DNA of 64,000 bases from Shewanella hanedai (lineage in GTDB: Bacteria > Pseudomonadota > Gammaproteobacteria > Enterobacterales > Shewanellaceae): NCBI RefSeq assembly GCF_007197645.1, contig NZ_VKGK01000020.1:49854-113853 (forward strand), given 5' to 3'. Both the position numbers and the translations under genes were made by a program. The notes beneath the pieces are model-generated. The model was not told the DNA's origin. It did no database searches and saw only the letters and a list, made by a program, of their open reading frames with translations. Below are positions 53,206-61,770 of this stretch, piece after piece (the stretch's first letter is position 1; every line of letters begins with the position of its first letter).

Positions 53206-53886
53206 TTATGTCTCACTCCACTGGCGCAAAAGATTGTGATAAACCCCTGTTAGCCTGACAAGCTCTGTCTGGTTTGGGTCTTGGGTGGTTAATGCTTGAA
53301 TACTGTTGTCCAGATCGAACAATATTCGCCGCTGTTCATCGCTACGAACCAGACTTTGTAACCAAAAAAATGATGCTAATCGACGTCCAGAAGTGACCGG
53401 ACTGACTTGGTGTAGGCTGGTGGAAGGGTAGATGACCATGTCGCCAGCGGCAAGCTTGATTCTTTGTTCGCCATAGGTGTCTTGTATGATCAGTTCGCCG
53501 CCTTCATAGCTTTCTGGTTCACTGAGAAACAGTGTCATTGAGATGTCAGTTCTTATCTTTACTGGGCTATTGGGAATTTTGCGAATGGCGTTATCTACAT
53601 GGTCACCAAAGGTGCCGCCACCTTGATAACAGTTGAACATGGGTGGGTAGATTTTATTGGGTAAGGTTGCAGTCATAAAGGTTTGCGATGTGGCTAAAGT
53701 TGCCAGAATAAAGTTACCCAGTTCATTGGATAGCGCCGAGTCTTGTGGCAGTTGCAAGTTATGTTTCGCTTTTATGGCTTGATGTCCTGCGGTGCTTTTA
53801 CCATCGACCCAATTCGCTTCTTCTAATAAGTTGCAGCACTCTTCAACCTGAGATTTTGACAATACATTGGGGATTTGGACTAACAT
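53206..53886 (-). CDS. piuC: PKHD-type Fe(II)/2-oxoglutarate hydroxylase
   Basis: 226 residues. Iron ligands His96 and Asp98 (FGDHVDNA) and His159 (STSLHQVSPV), with Arg169 for 2-oxoglutarate. RRLASFFWLQSLVRSD is the family tail. PiuC proteins are iron-regulated and lie beside TonB-dependent siderophore receptors, as here. The substrate is unknown. ATG 53886; cotranscribed with the receptor gene, 117 bases downstream of it. Confidence 0.9.
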   Translation of the reverse strand: MLVQIPNVLSKSQVEECCNLLEEANWVDGKSTAGHQAIKAKHNLQLPQDSALSNELGNFILATLATSQTFMTATLPNKIYPPMFNCYQGGGTFGDHVDNAIRKIPNSPVKIRTDISMTLFLSEPESYEGGELIIQDTYGEQRIKLAAGDMVIYPSTSLHQVSPVTSGRRLASFFWLQSLVRSDEQRRILFDLDNSIQALTTQDPNQTELVRLTGVYHNLLRQWSET

Positions 53887-54003
53887 CTTGCATTCCTATT
53901 TGAATGAATTGAAGGCGGCTATGACTTAACTTAGATACGAATAGTGTGAAGTAATAGCCGCCGATTTTGCTTAAGCTTATATGGCTCTAGCGAGTGACTA
54001 AGG

Positions 54004-56232
54004 CTAGAACTGGTAGCGTAAGCTGAACTTCATGTTACGGCCAGGACCGGGGCGGAAGTGACCCTTGGCGCTATAGTCTGTTGCATATTCTTTGTCGGCG
54101 ATATTGTCGACGTTAAATTGCAGCAGCAGATTATCGCTGAAGGTATATGATGCCATGGCATTGAAGAGCGTTAAGCTGCCTGAATCGAAATAGGCGGTGT
54201 TACGACGCCAGAAAATATCGCCTGACGAGTATTGTCCACCTGCACCAAAAGTCCATTTATTGAGATCATAAGTGACCCAAACACTGGCTGTATCTTCGGG
54301 GGCGGCGGTTAACCCATTCCCTTGTGTTTCAGAATTAAAGTCTTTGGTGACTTCTGTTTTTTGATGGGTATAACCAGCAAGTATATTGACGTTATCGCTC
54401 AATTTACCCGTTGCAGTCAGCTCAATACCTTTCGCTTCCTGTTCACCGCTGAGAAATGGCGTGTTGTCATCATCTCTATCAGCGACGGTTTTTTTAGTTA
54501 AGAAAAGCGCTGCGCTGACTTGAAGAGACTCATCTAACAGATCCCATTTTGCCCCTACATCATAGCTAGTGGCTTCTTGTGGATCCAATCCATTGTATTG
54601 CTTTAATTGCTCTTCACTGCGACCACTGAAAGCTAACTCTCCACCAGTTGGATCTTGTGAATTTGCGACACCGATGTAATAGGTACTGTTGGCATCAGGT
54701 TTATAGGCCAATGCGGCATTCCAGCTGACAAAGGTACCATCCACTTTTATGTTTTCAAATAAAACTGGGTTTCTGCGGAAATACGTTGAGCCTTTTGCCT
54801 CATAATCTTCAAATCTAGCGCCTAAGGTCAGTAACCAGTTGTCGCTGATTGTCATGGTATCTAATGCATAGATGGCCCAACCTTTGCCTTTGGTATTGGT
54901 CGGTTTGCCATCGATATCGACAGAGCCCGTGTAAGGGAGATTAGAATTTGGATTTGTCAGTGACACATAAGGATTGGCAAAGACACGATTATCTTTCAGC
55001 TTTTGCTTAGTGACCTCCTCTATGTAGTATTCTGCACCCAGTACTAAATCGTGACTTATTCCGCCAGTATCCAGTTGAGTTATCGCATCAAATTTGGTGA
55101 CAAAAAGGCTGTTTTCTTGATCAATATTCTGCGTTCTTGAATGGATATCTATTTCATTGAAGTAGGTATATTCTCGAGTGTCGGGATCTCGAACACTTCT
55201 TAAGATTGGCCGTGAGATCGTGGACTTTTTTTCGTTTTTAGCAAGGCGAGTTTCGCTGCGAAGCGTCAAGCTGTCACTGATCTGATGTTCAATTAATAAC
55301 GTCCCCATCGCGATTTCAACTTCTTCGAAATCACGATCTGCGACGCCATAATAGTTACCCCACAATGAGGAGTCGATTGCCCCCTCCGGAAGTCCTAATT
55401 GAGCGGCAGCGTTAGCATTAATCCAAGGCAAACCTAGCATGGGGTTATTATCTTGTTTCATGTACATAAAGTCGGCCGCGATATTTGTTTTATCGCTAAT
55501 GACATACTTTACCGATGGGGCGATAGCTAAGGTTTCATAGTCTTCAATACCATTGTCTAGTGGATCGCCACCTTTGGTGTAAAGGGCGTTGATACGTCCA
55601 GCAAGGGTATCGGATATTTGACTGTTGGCATCGACCGTAAGACGAAAACGCTCAGCTTCGTCATAACTGATGTCGGTGTTGAGAAAATCATCTTGTACGG
55701 CATGTTTAGTCACTAAGTTTATAGTGCCGCCGCTTGAGCCTTTCCCGCTAATACTTGAGCTTGCGCCCTTGGTGACTTCGAGTTGTTCGATGTTGAACAT
55801 GTCACGAGAATAACCTGCAATATCACGAATACCATCAATGTAGATATTACCGTTGGCATTGAAGCCACGAATGGTGATTTTATCATTGGTGGTGATGTTG
55901 CCACCGCCACCTTCACCAGCACCAAATGTGGATACTCCGGCCACGTTGCGCAATGCGTCGTTTAGGCTGGTAACACCTTGATCCTTGAGTACTTCACTGG
56001 AGATGATATTGATGGTTTTAGGTGTGTCGAGCAAGCTGCCAGTGTATTTAGGTGAAGAGGCTTTTTCGATCTTGTATCCCGCTTTTTTCTCTTCTTTGAC
56101 ATGAGTCGTGCTTAGCTCTTTAACTTCATTTGCTTGCGCACTGAGTGCCATCGATACCAGCGCCAATCCCATTGATTTAACAATTAACTTCTTAGTGAAT
56201 TTACTCTTACTCTCTTTTATTACTGTCTTCAT
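54004..56232 (-). CDS. TonB-dependent siderophore receptor (Fiu/PiuA-like)
   Basis: 742 residues. Signal peptide ending AQA near 34, a TonB-box area, a plug (TPKTINIISSEVLKDQGVTS, GGTINLVTK) and a 22-strand barrel, ending FRPGPGRNMKFSLRYQF with terminal Phe. Length and the PiuC neighbour suggest a catecholate receptor of the Fiu/PiuA type. It imports iron-siderophore with TonB energy. A Fur-like box lies between it and the divergent TonB operon, so iron repression is likely. Confidence 0.92.
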   Translation of the reverse strand: MKTVIKESKSKFTKKLIVKSMGLALVSMALSAQANEVKELSTTHVKEEKKAGYKIEKASSPKYTGSLLDTPKTINIISSEVLKDQGVTSLNDALRNVAGVSTFGAGEGGGGNITTNDKITIRGFNANGNIYIDGIRDIAGYSRDMFNIEQLEVTKGASSSISGKGSSGGTINLVTKHAVQDDFLNTDISYDEAERFRLTVDANSQISDTLAGRINALYTKGGDPLDNGIEDYETLAIAPSVKYVISDKTNIAADFMYMKQDNNPMLGLPWINANAAAQLGLPEGAIDSSLWGNYYGVADRDFEEVEIAMGTLLIEHQISDSLTLRSETRLAKNEKKSTISRPILRSVRDPDTREYTYFNEIDIHSRTQNIDQENSLFVTKFDAITQLDTGGISHDLVLGAEYYIEEVTKQKLKDNRVFANPYVSLTNPNSNLPYTGSVDIDGKPTNTKGKGWAIYALDTMTISDNWLLTLGARFEDYEAKGSTYFRRNPVLFENIKVDGTFVSWNAALAYKPDANSTYYIGVANSQDPTGGELAFSGRSEEQLKQYNGLDPQEATSYDVGAKWDLLDESLQVSAALFLTKKTVADRDDDNTPFLSGEQEAKGIELTATGKLSDNVNILAGYTHQKTEVTKDFNSETQGNGLTAAPEDTASVWVTYDLNKWTFGAGGQYSSGDIFWRRNTAYFDSGSLTLFNAMASYTFSDNLLLQFNVDNIADKEYATDYSAKGHFRPGPGRNMKFSLRYQF

Positions 56233-56286
56233 GGTCCCCTACCTGTTTCTAGTACTTAAGTCTACGTAAATAAGGTTGCGAATCTT

Positions 56287-56306
56287 AATGAAAATAATTA
56301 TCATTA
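56287..56306. promoter_or_regulatory. Fur-box-like operator in divergent promoter region
   Basis: AATGAAAATAATTATCATTA in the 115-base gap between the receptor gene and the TonB operon. It matches most positions of the 19-base Fur consensus, which is an inverted GATAAT-type repeat. One site could repress both directions. Confidence 0.75.
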
Positions 56307-56347
56307 GCAATTAATGTTTTAACATTTACAAAAGAGAGTTAACAAAG

Positions 56348-57331
56348 ATGGTAAGTCGTATCATCACTGGGGTTTGTTGCAGTTTAAACCTTAATAAATT
56401 CAGGCCATTAAATGGTCGTGAACTGTTCTATTTTATGAAGATGTTTTATTTTTGTTACAAGAAACCTAAGACTAATATCCTATTGGTTTGTCAATCTTTC
56501 GTCTTACTGTTGTTATCTGTTCAGGGAGCTTCTGCTCAAGGTGTGGTAGCAGAATCAGATGATTTAGTGACGCAGTGGATCAATTTAGAGCAGCAATCTA
56601 ATGCACTAAACAGTCACTGGATCATGAGTAAGCCGGTTTTGGAGCAAAGAGTTGAATTGCTTAAGCGAGAAGAGTTGCAACTGAAAAGTCTGCTATCAGC
56701 AGATCACAGTGCAACAACACAAGTGGAAGCTAAGCGAAGTGAGCTATTGGCGTTGCAAAATAATATGGAGTCAGAGCAAACCACGTTAAGCCAATGGGTG
56801 GATGGAGAACTGAGCCAAGCGCAACGCATCATTGAACAACTACCACCACCACTGGCAAAGAGTTGGTGGGCAGCGATTAAAGAAAAGAAAATTAATCTCC
56901 AATCCCCAGATTCGATGAGTGTGGATCCTGCAAATAGCACCGTTAACTCCATCGATACCACCAGTAGCAAGCTTGAGCTGCTGCTCAGTCTTTACTTGCA
57001 GTTAAATGAGTTTGAACAAAGAGTCAGCAGCTACGAGACACAAATAGAGACGTTGGACGGAGAAGTACGACTGGTGAAACAGTTATACCTTGGGATATCC
57101 AGAGGCTGGTATGTCACCTTGGACTCACTCAATGTTGCCGAAGGAGTATCAACAGCAACAGGCTGGCGCTGGCAGGTGAATGAATCCTTAGCTCCAGAGA
57201 CCATCGAAACTGCACTTATGATGATTGCTCACAAAAAAGAAGCCAATTTTATCGAGTTGCCATTTAGCTTAACGGCCGATGTTAAGCAGACGCAAATCCA
57301 AAACAAAGTTGCAGGAGCGAGTGATGAATAA
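56348..57331 (+). CDS. DUF3450 family protein of a TonB system
   Basis: Up to 327 residues (ATG 56348, or 56435/56441 for a better signal). Hydrophobic signal ILLVCQSFVLLLLSVQGASAQ, then a long coiled coil (about 45-150) and a small C-terminal domain (YLGISRGWYVTLDSLNVAEG). DUF3450 proteins precede ExbB in marine TonB operons (TtpC-related systems) and are periplasmic. The next gene overlaps by 8 bases. It opens the iron-responsive operon. Confidence 0.82.
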   Translation: MVSRIITGVCCSLNLNKFRPLNGRELFYFMKMFYFCYKKPKTNILLVCQSFVLLLLSVQGASAQGVVAESDDLVTQWINLEQQSNALNSHWIMSKPVLEQRVELLKREELQLKSLLSADHSATTQVEAKRSELLALQNNMESEQTTLSQWVDGELSQAQRIIEQLPPPLAKSWWAAIKEKKINLQSPDSMSVDPANSTVNSIDTTSSKLELLLSLYLQLNEFEQRVSSYETQIETLDGEVRLVKQLYLGISRGWYVTLDSLNVAEGVSTATGWRWQVNESLAPETIETALMMIAHKKEANFIELPFSLTADVKQTQIQNKVAGASDE

Positions 57332-58655
57332 GTCTACCATTTTGGGGCTGATGCTGCTGTCTCTGATCCCGTTTGTAACTCAGGCTAATGACGTTAATAG
57401 CAGTTTTATTAAAGACATTAAATCGGCTCAGAACAAGTTAAATAGAACGGAAACCAACATAGCAAAAGAGAAAGCGGCGTTGAGTACTCAATTAAGTCGA
57501 ATTGAAAATCGAGTGCTCAAATTACGTGACCAAACGGCTTTAGCCAGACGGATCTCTGATGAAAAAACCTTGAGTTTGGATCAACTGCAAACACGCCTTA
57601 AACAATGGCAGCAGCAGAGCGTTTATCAGAATAACCTATTGCAACGTTTTGCTCAGCAAAGTGGACTTACCTTAGCGAAGTCAGATGAAAATGGACTGGC
57701 TGATAGTGAGTTAACTCATTACTTGGCTGACTTGAGAGGGGGTCTATCACCTCAATGGCGTGAGGCTGACGTTGCCATGGAAGACGGTCGTACTCAGGCT
57801 GTGCTTGCACTCGACGTGGGGCCTGTGAGTTGGTATGTCGATAACGCAGCGCAAAAGGCTGGCTTGTTGATTAAGGGTAATAGTTCAAATAATGCCGAGT
57901 CTGGACAGATAGAGAAGTCGGGTCTGCTGTTTGGTGACGAGGTGTATCAATCACTGAACCAGCTGGCTCAAAGCGGCGAGGGCAGTATTACGTTAGATCC
58001 TACCTTAACTCGCGCCGTTAAGTTACGTGGTCAGCAAGAGTCTGTGGCTCAACATGTTGAAAAAGGCGGTGTGTGGGCGTTGCCCATTCTCGCTTTTGGT
58101 GTTTTTGCGCTGGTTATCTCGTTAGCGAAAGCGGTTCAGCTGTGGCGTTTACCGCAAATACAGCCCGCGATTTCCGAGCGACTTGGCAATACCTTAGCCA
58201 TGACATCAAGTGAAGATCGCTTGCGCGATCAACAGCATATTGCCGACAAGGTTAAGGGGATGCAGTCTGAGTTAGTTGAGATTGCTTTGAAGGTGAACTC
58301 AGGTACTGAACGAGACGATAAGCTGTTTGCCAGTTTGCTGGAAAGTAAGCACACCTTAGAGTATTGGCTTGGCGCCATTGCCATTACTGCAGCAGTCGCT
58401 CCCTTGTTGGGATTGCTCGGGACGGTTAGCGGCATGATTGAAACATTCAAGTTGATGACCTTATTTGGCGCAGGCGATGCCTCTGCGGTATCTGGCGGGA
58501 TCTCAGAGGCCTTGGTCACAACTGAGTTAGGTTTGATTGTGGCGATTCCAGCTTTATTGCTGCATGCGCTGCTGTCACGTAAAGCCAAAACTTATTACGG
58601 CCAGTTAGAAAGCTGCGCAATTCACCTAAGCCAACTACAACCGGAATCTAAGTAA
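57324..58655 (+). CDS. MotA/TolQ/ExbB proton channel protein with periplasmic coiled coil
   Basis: 443 residues from ATG 57324 (overlap with the DUF3450 gene). A signal peptide (TILGLMLLSLIPFVTQA) and a coiled-coil periplasmic domain precede three membrane helices (about 255-275, 345-370, 400-420) with the ExbB motif AVAPLLGLLGTVSGMIETF. It resembles TtpC of Vibrio TonB2 systems. Together with ExbB2/ExbD it converts proton flow into motion of TonB. A pair of 51-codon mini-ORFs sits between it and exbB2. Confidence 0.88.
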   Translation: MNKSTILGLMLLSLIPFVTQANDVNSSFIKDIKSAQNKLNRTETNIAKEKAALSTQLSRIENRVLKLRDQTALARRISDEKTLSLDQLQTRLKQWQQQSVYQNNLLQRFAQQSGLTLAKSDENGLADSELTHYLADLRGGLSPQWREADVAMEDGRTQAVLALDVGPVSWYVDNAAQKAGLLIKGNSSNNAESGQIEKSGLLFGDEVYQSLNQLAQSGEGSITLDPTLTRAVKLRGQQESVAQHVEKGGVWALPILAFGVFALVISLAKAVQLWRLPQIQPAISERLGNTLAMTSSEDRLRDQQHIADKVKGMQSELVEIALKVNSGTERDDKLFASLLESKHTLEYWLGAIAITAAVAPLLGLLGTVSGMIETFKLMTLFGAGDASAVSGGISEALVTTELGLIVAIPALLLHALLSRKAKTYYGQLESCAIHLSQLQPESK

Positions 58656-58810
58656 TGGATATGAAAATGTTTAATATTGGTGATTGTTTGGGCGATCTTA
58701 GAATTTGGGTTACATGCACTGCTATCACGCACAGCCAAAACTTATTACGGGCTATTAGATTAGAAAGCTGCGCAATTCACCTAAGCCAACTACAACAGGA
58801 GCCTAAGTGA
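58655..58810 (+). CDS. Mini-ORF 1 between the two exbB genes (51 aa, 155-bp tandem unit)
   Basis: ATG overlaps the ExbB1 stop (TAATG) and TGA overlaps the next mini-ORF ATG (TGATG). The start MDMKMF is like ExbB2 MDTQMF, and the end LESCAIHLSQLQ is identical to the ExbB1 tail. DNA comparison shows 5' part from exbB2 and 3' part from exbB1, joined at about 58710. Two indels inside (a +1 early and about +5 late) cancel, so the frame is open from start to stop. Likely a collapsed tandem duplication; whether the peptide is useful is unknown. Confidence 0.65.
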   Translation: MDMKMFNIGDCLGDLRIWVTCTAITHSQNLLRAIRLESCAIHLSQLQQEPK

Positions 58811-58965
58811 TGGATATGAAAATGTTTAATATTGGTGATTGTTTGGGCGATCTTAGAATTTGGGTTACATGCACTGCTATCACGCAAAGCCAAAACTTAT
58901 TACGGGCTATTAGATTAGAAAGCTGCGCAATTCACCTAAGCCAACTACAACCGGAGCTTAAGTAA
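58810..58965 (+). CDS. Mini-ORF 2 between the two exbB genes (51 aa)
   Basis: A second copy of the 155-base unit, differing at only about four positions; the few changes include the stop (TGA to TAA). TAATG at 58963-58967 couples it to exbB2. The near identity shows the last duplication is recent. The frame is again open. Confidence 0.65.
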   Translation: MDMKMFNIGDCLGDLRIWVTCTAITQSQNLLRAIRLESCAIHLSQLQPELK

Positions 58966-59366
58966 TGGATACACAGATGTTTGATAGCGTTATTGTTTGG
59001 GCCATTCTCGCCTTAGGGTTATTTGTTTATCAAAAGCTCACCTATTTCATTGTCCGTTTGAAGACCGGACACGGAAACGAGACCGTTCAAGCCTGGAGTG
59101 ACACCTTAGAAAGGCTGATTTCAGCGCTGCCTTTACTGGGATTATTGGGCACCATTATGGGCTTACTTGACGCCTTTACAGCGCTTGCCAATGGCGAAGG
59201 ACTGACGGCAACCAGCGCCCTGAGTGAAGGCATTAGTAGCGCATTGTGGACCACTCAACTTGGGTTAGTGATTGCAGTGCCTGCTTGGATGTTATTGAGT
59301 TACATGAAAAACCTATCGACCAGAGAGGAGCTAGCGAATGCGATCCAGCCTGCAACAGCGCCTTGA
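58965..59366 (+). CDS. exbB: Second ExbB-like proton channel protein (short)
   Basis: 133 residues, shorter than ordinary ExbB (about 180-240), as in TonB2-type systems. Three helices: about 8-25, 47-72 and 88-112, with LPLLGLLGTIMGLLDAF and TTQLGLVIAVPAWMLL. Coupled to the mini-ORF (TAATG) and overlapping exbD by 29 bases. Confidence 0.9.
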   Translation: MDTQMFDSVIVWAILALGLFVYQKLTYFIVRLKTGHGNETVQAWSDTLERLISALPLLGLLGTIMGLLDAFTALANGEGLTATSALSEGISSALWTTQLGLVIAVPAWMLLSYMKNLSTREELANAIQPATAP

Positions 59367-59739
59367 ACAGCAACAACAGCACATTGATCTTTCACCGCTG
59401 CTGGATGTGGTTTTTATCCTGTTGATTTTCTTTATCGTCACCACGGTCTTTGTTAAAGAGACTGGGGTTGAAGTGGATAAACCACAAGCCATATCGACGC
59501 AGAAATTGGAGCGTAATGTGATTATGCTGGCGATCACCAATGCTGGCGAAGTGATTTACGACGGCAATAATATTGGAGTTGCTGGCGTGAGGAATACCGT
59601 GGGCCAATTACTGGTACAGCGTCAGCAACCTGTGGTTATTCAGGCTGACAAACAAGTGCCGACAGAGTTGTTGGTGCAAGTATTGGATGAGAGCAAACTG
59701 GCAGGGGCGGCGACAGTTAATATTGCCACCATTCGATGA
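59338..59739 (+). CDS. exbD: ExbD-like biopolymer transport protein
   Basis: 133 residues. A short cytoplasmic start (QQQQHIDLSPLLDVVFILLIFF) has the essential Asp in the helix (ID..PLLDVVF). A periplasmic domain follows (VIYDGNNI, PVVIQADKQVP). GAGAGGAG lies upstream of ATG 59338 inside exbB2. The gene ends overlapping tonB (ATGATG). Confidence 0.92.
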   Translation: MRSSLQQRLEQQQQHIDLSPLLDVVFILLIFFIVTTVFVKETGVEVDKPQAISTQKLERNVIMLAITNAGEVIYDGNNIGVAGVRNTVGQLLVQRQQPVVIQADKQVPTELLVQVLDESKLAGAATVNIATIR

Positions 59740-60374
59740 TGAAAGTGAAACGGCATCGGGCGTTATCTTTCATTATTAGCCTGCTGCTGCTCGGTGGGGC
59801 TTTATCATTGTTATTTATTAATCAATGGTTTGGTGAGTCATACAATAAGACTGTTGAGGTGAGGCAAGTACACCTTGTTTCGCTTCCCCCTCCACCACCG
59901 CCGGCTGAGCAGCAAGAACAAGTGGAATCGGTGCTGGATATGCAGCTTGCGATTGAGGGGTCGGGTCCCGCTATTGAGATGACGCTTAACAGTAAGCTTG
60001 ATCCCTTGGCAAAGCAGCCTCCTGCCAGACCCATATTCAATGCTTCGACCGATTGGCAAACCGACCTCAGTGTCGATTGGCAAGCGTTTGGTCTTGATGA
60101 ACTGGATGGTTTACCGACCTTATTAACTCAGGCTAAATCGGTTTACCCAAACAGCCTAGTGCGAAAAGGGATTGAACAATTAGTCGTTAAACTCGATGTG
60201 TTTATCGATGAACAAGGGGCGCTGACCTTAGTGGCTATTACGGGCACACATTATCCAGAGCTCGATAGCGTGATTAAGAAATTGATCCGCCAATCTCGTT
60301 TCTCCTCGCCAATAAAGAATGGCCAACCTGTCAGAGCTCGGTTTATCTGGCCTGTGGAATTTAAAAAATCATGA
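59736..60374 (+). CDS. tonB: TonB energy-transducing protein
   Basis: 212 residues. One N-terminal helix (about 8-30), a short Pro-rich stretch (SLPPPPPPAEQQ), and a C-terminal TonB domain: YPNSLVRKGIEQLVVKLDVF, VAITGTHYPELDSVIKKL, RFIWPVEF. It spans the periplasm and contacts the TonB box of the receptor. It resembles the short TonB2 types. Overlaps exbD and the TPR gene by 4 bases each. Confidence 0.92.
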   Translation: MMKVKRHRALSFIISLLLLGGALSLLFINQWFGESYNKTVEVRQVHLVSLPPPPPPAEQQEQVESVLDMQLAIEGSGPAIEMTLNSKLDPLAKQPPARPIFNASTDWQTDLSVDWQAFGLDELDGLPTLLTQAKSVYPNSLVRKGIEQLVVKLDVFIDEQGALTLVAITGTHYPELDSVIKKLIRQSRFSSPIKNGQPVRARFIWPVEFKKS

Positions 60375-61765
60375 ATGCTAAACGTAGAATACCCCTCTCT
60401 CTTTGTTGCTTATTGACTGTCTTGAGTCTGGCGAACGCCAATGCGCAGGTTCCTTTCGATAAGGGAAGTGATAACGGGATGGATTTAGGGACAGTCAAAC
60501 TGGTGCTCGATAAACCCATTTGGCTTATCTCATCAAACACGCCTTTGTCGGTTAAACAAGAAGCGAGGCTCGATCCTTCTGAGCAGTCATTAGCGCAAAA
60601 GCTCAGACCAGCCTTGGATAAGAAAGAGTATAAAACGGCACTGGCACTGTTAGAGGCTCACTCGAGTGACAAAAAGAGCGCTGCATTATGGCAAGTGACT
60701 GGGCAAGTTAACATGGCGATGAGCCGTTGGAAGCAGGCCGAAAGTGCTTTTTTACAGGCGATAAAGGTGCAGCCGGGTCTTGCCCGCTCTCATCGCAGCT
60801 TAGCCGCCCTTTATATTAAGCAGTCAACATACGATAAAGCGCAGCAACATATTCGCAGCGCACTGGCTTTAGGTCAGCAAGATGCGCAGCTTTTTGGTCA
60901 GTTAGCCTATATCAATTTGCAAAACAGCTCCCCTTGGTCTGCGATAAACGGTTATCAGCAAGCACTATTACTTGAGCCTGATAGTCGCCAATGGCAACAA
61001 GGCCTAATGTTTGCTTTGCTGGAAGCGAAGCATTTTCAACCCGCACAAGCACTGGTTGAGGAACTGTTGGTTAAGCGACCAAAAGATAAGGCGTTATGGC
61101 TACACCGAAGCCAAATCTCAATGGAGCTAGGGCAATTGGATAAAGCGCTATCAAGTTTAGAAGTGGCCTTAAGGTTAGGAGATACCACCGCAGAGAACCT
61201 GTTACTGAGTGCGCAGCTTCACCTTAAACAGGGCAGTGTTGAGCAATCGGTTAAGCGGCTCACCCAAGCGTTAAAATCTTCAAATGTGAGCTTTGAGCAA
61301 GTGGCTTCATCCATTGAATGGTTGGCTCATTATGGTTATTTAACACAAGCGAATAAAGTGATAAAAGGAGTATCAACCCGCGGCATGAGTGCCAGAGATA
61401 AGGGACAGTTTTATGGTGTTAAAGGCAAGATAGCCGCTCAAATGCACAGCAGTGATAAAGCACTGGGCTATTACCTGAAAGCGATAAAATTCTCCCCTGA
61501 CAATGGTGAGTTGCTATTGGCATTGGCTGAGCATTACCGCACTAAAAGTGAGTTTGGGCGGGCAGAACTTTATTACTTGAGAGCTGAGGTGAGTGCCGAT
61601 GTACGTGTACAAGCCTTAGTGGGACATGCTCAACTCGCGATAGATCAAGCGCTGTATTCCCAAGCGATTACTTACCTCAATAAAGCGCTGCAGCAAAGTC
61701 CTGAACGCCGTGATTTAGCGCGTAACATCAAAGTACTGGAGCGTCTGGTTAGCCAGAATGGATAA
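60371..61765 (+). CDS. TPR-repeat periplasmic protein of a TonB system
   Basis: 464 residues with signal peptide (SLCCLLTVLSLANANA). About eight tetratricopeptide repeats (LWQVTGQVNMAMSRWKQAES, RSLAALYIKQSTYDKAQQHI, and so on). It ends the TonB operon (4-base overlap with tonB). TPR proteins in this place are typical of Vibrio/Shewanella TonB2 clusters and probably assist the transducer or receptor; the exact role is unknown. Confidence 0.87.
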   Translation: MNAKRRIPLSLCCLLTVLSLANANAQVPFDKGSDNGMDLGTVKLVLDKPIWLISSNTPLSVKQEARLDPSEQSLAQKLRPALDKKEYKTALALLEAHSSDKKSAALWQVTGQVNMAMSRWKQAESAFLQAIKVQPGLARSHRSLAALYIKQSTYDKAQQHIRSALALGQQDAQLFGQLAYINLQNSSPWSAINGYQQALLLEPDSRQWQQGLMFALLEAKHFQPAQALVEELLVKRPKDKALWLHRSQISMELGQLDKALSSLEVALRLGDTTAENLLLSAQLHLKQGSVEQSVKRLTQALKSSNVSFEQVASSIEWLAHYGYLTQANKVIKGVSTRGMSARDKGQFYGVKGKIAAQMHSSDKALGYYLKAIKFSPDNGELLLALAEHYRTKSEFGRAELYYLRAEVSADVRVQALVGHAQLAIDQALYSQAITYLNKALQQSPERRDLARNIKVLERLVSQNG

Positions 61766-61770
61766 TATTT

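Noticed and set aside
58229..58588. 119-codon antisense frame inside exbB1
   Set aside because: Shadow of the sense gene; low-complexity Ala/Pro/Ser string without a start site.
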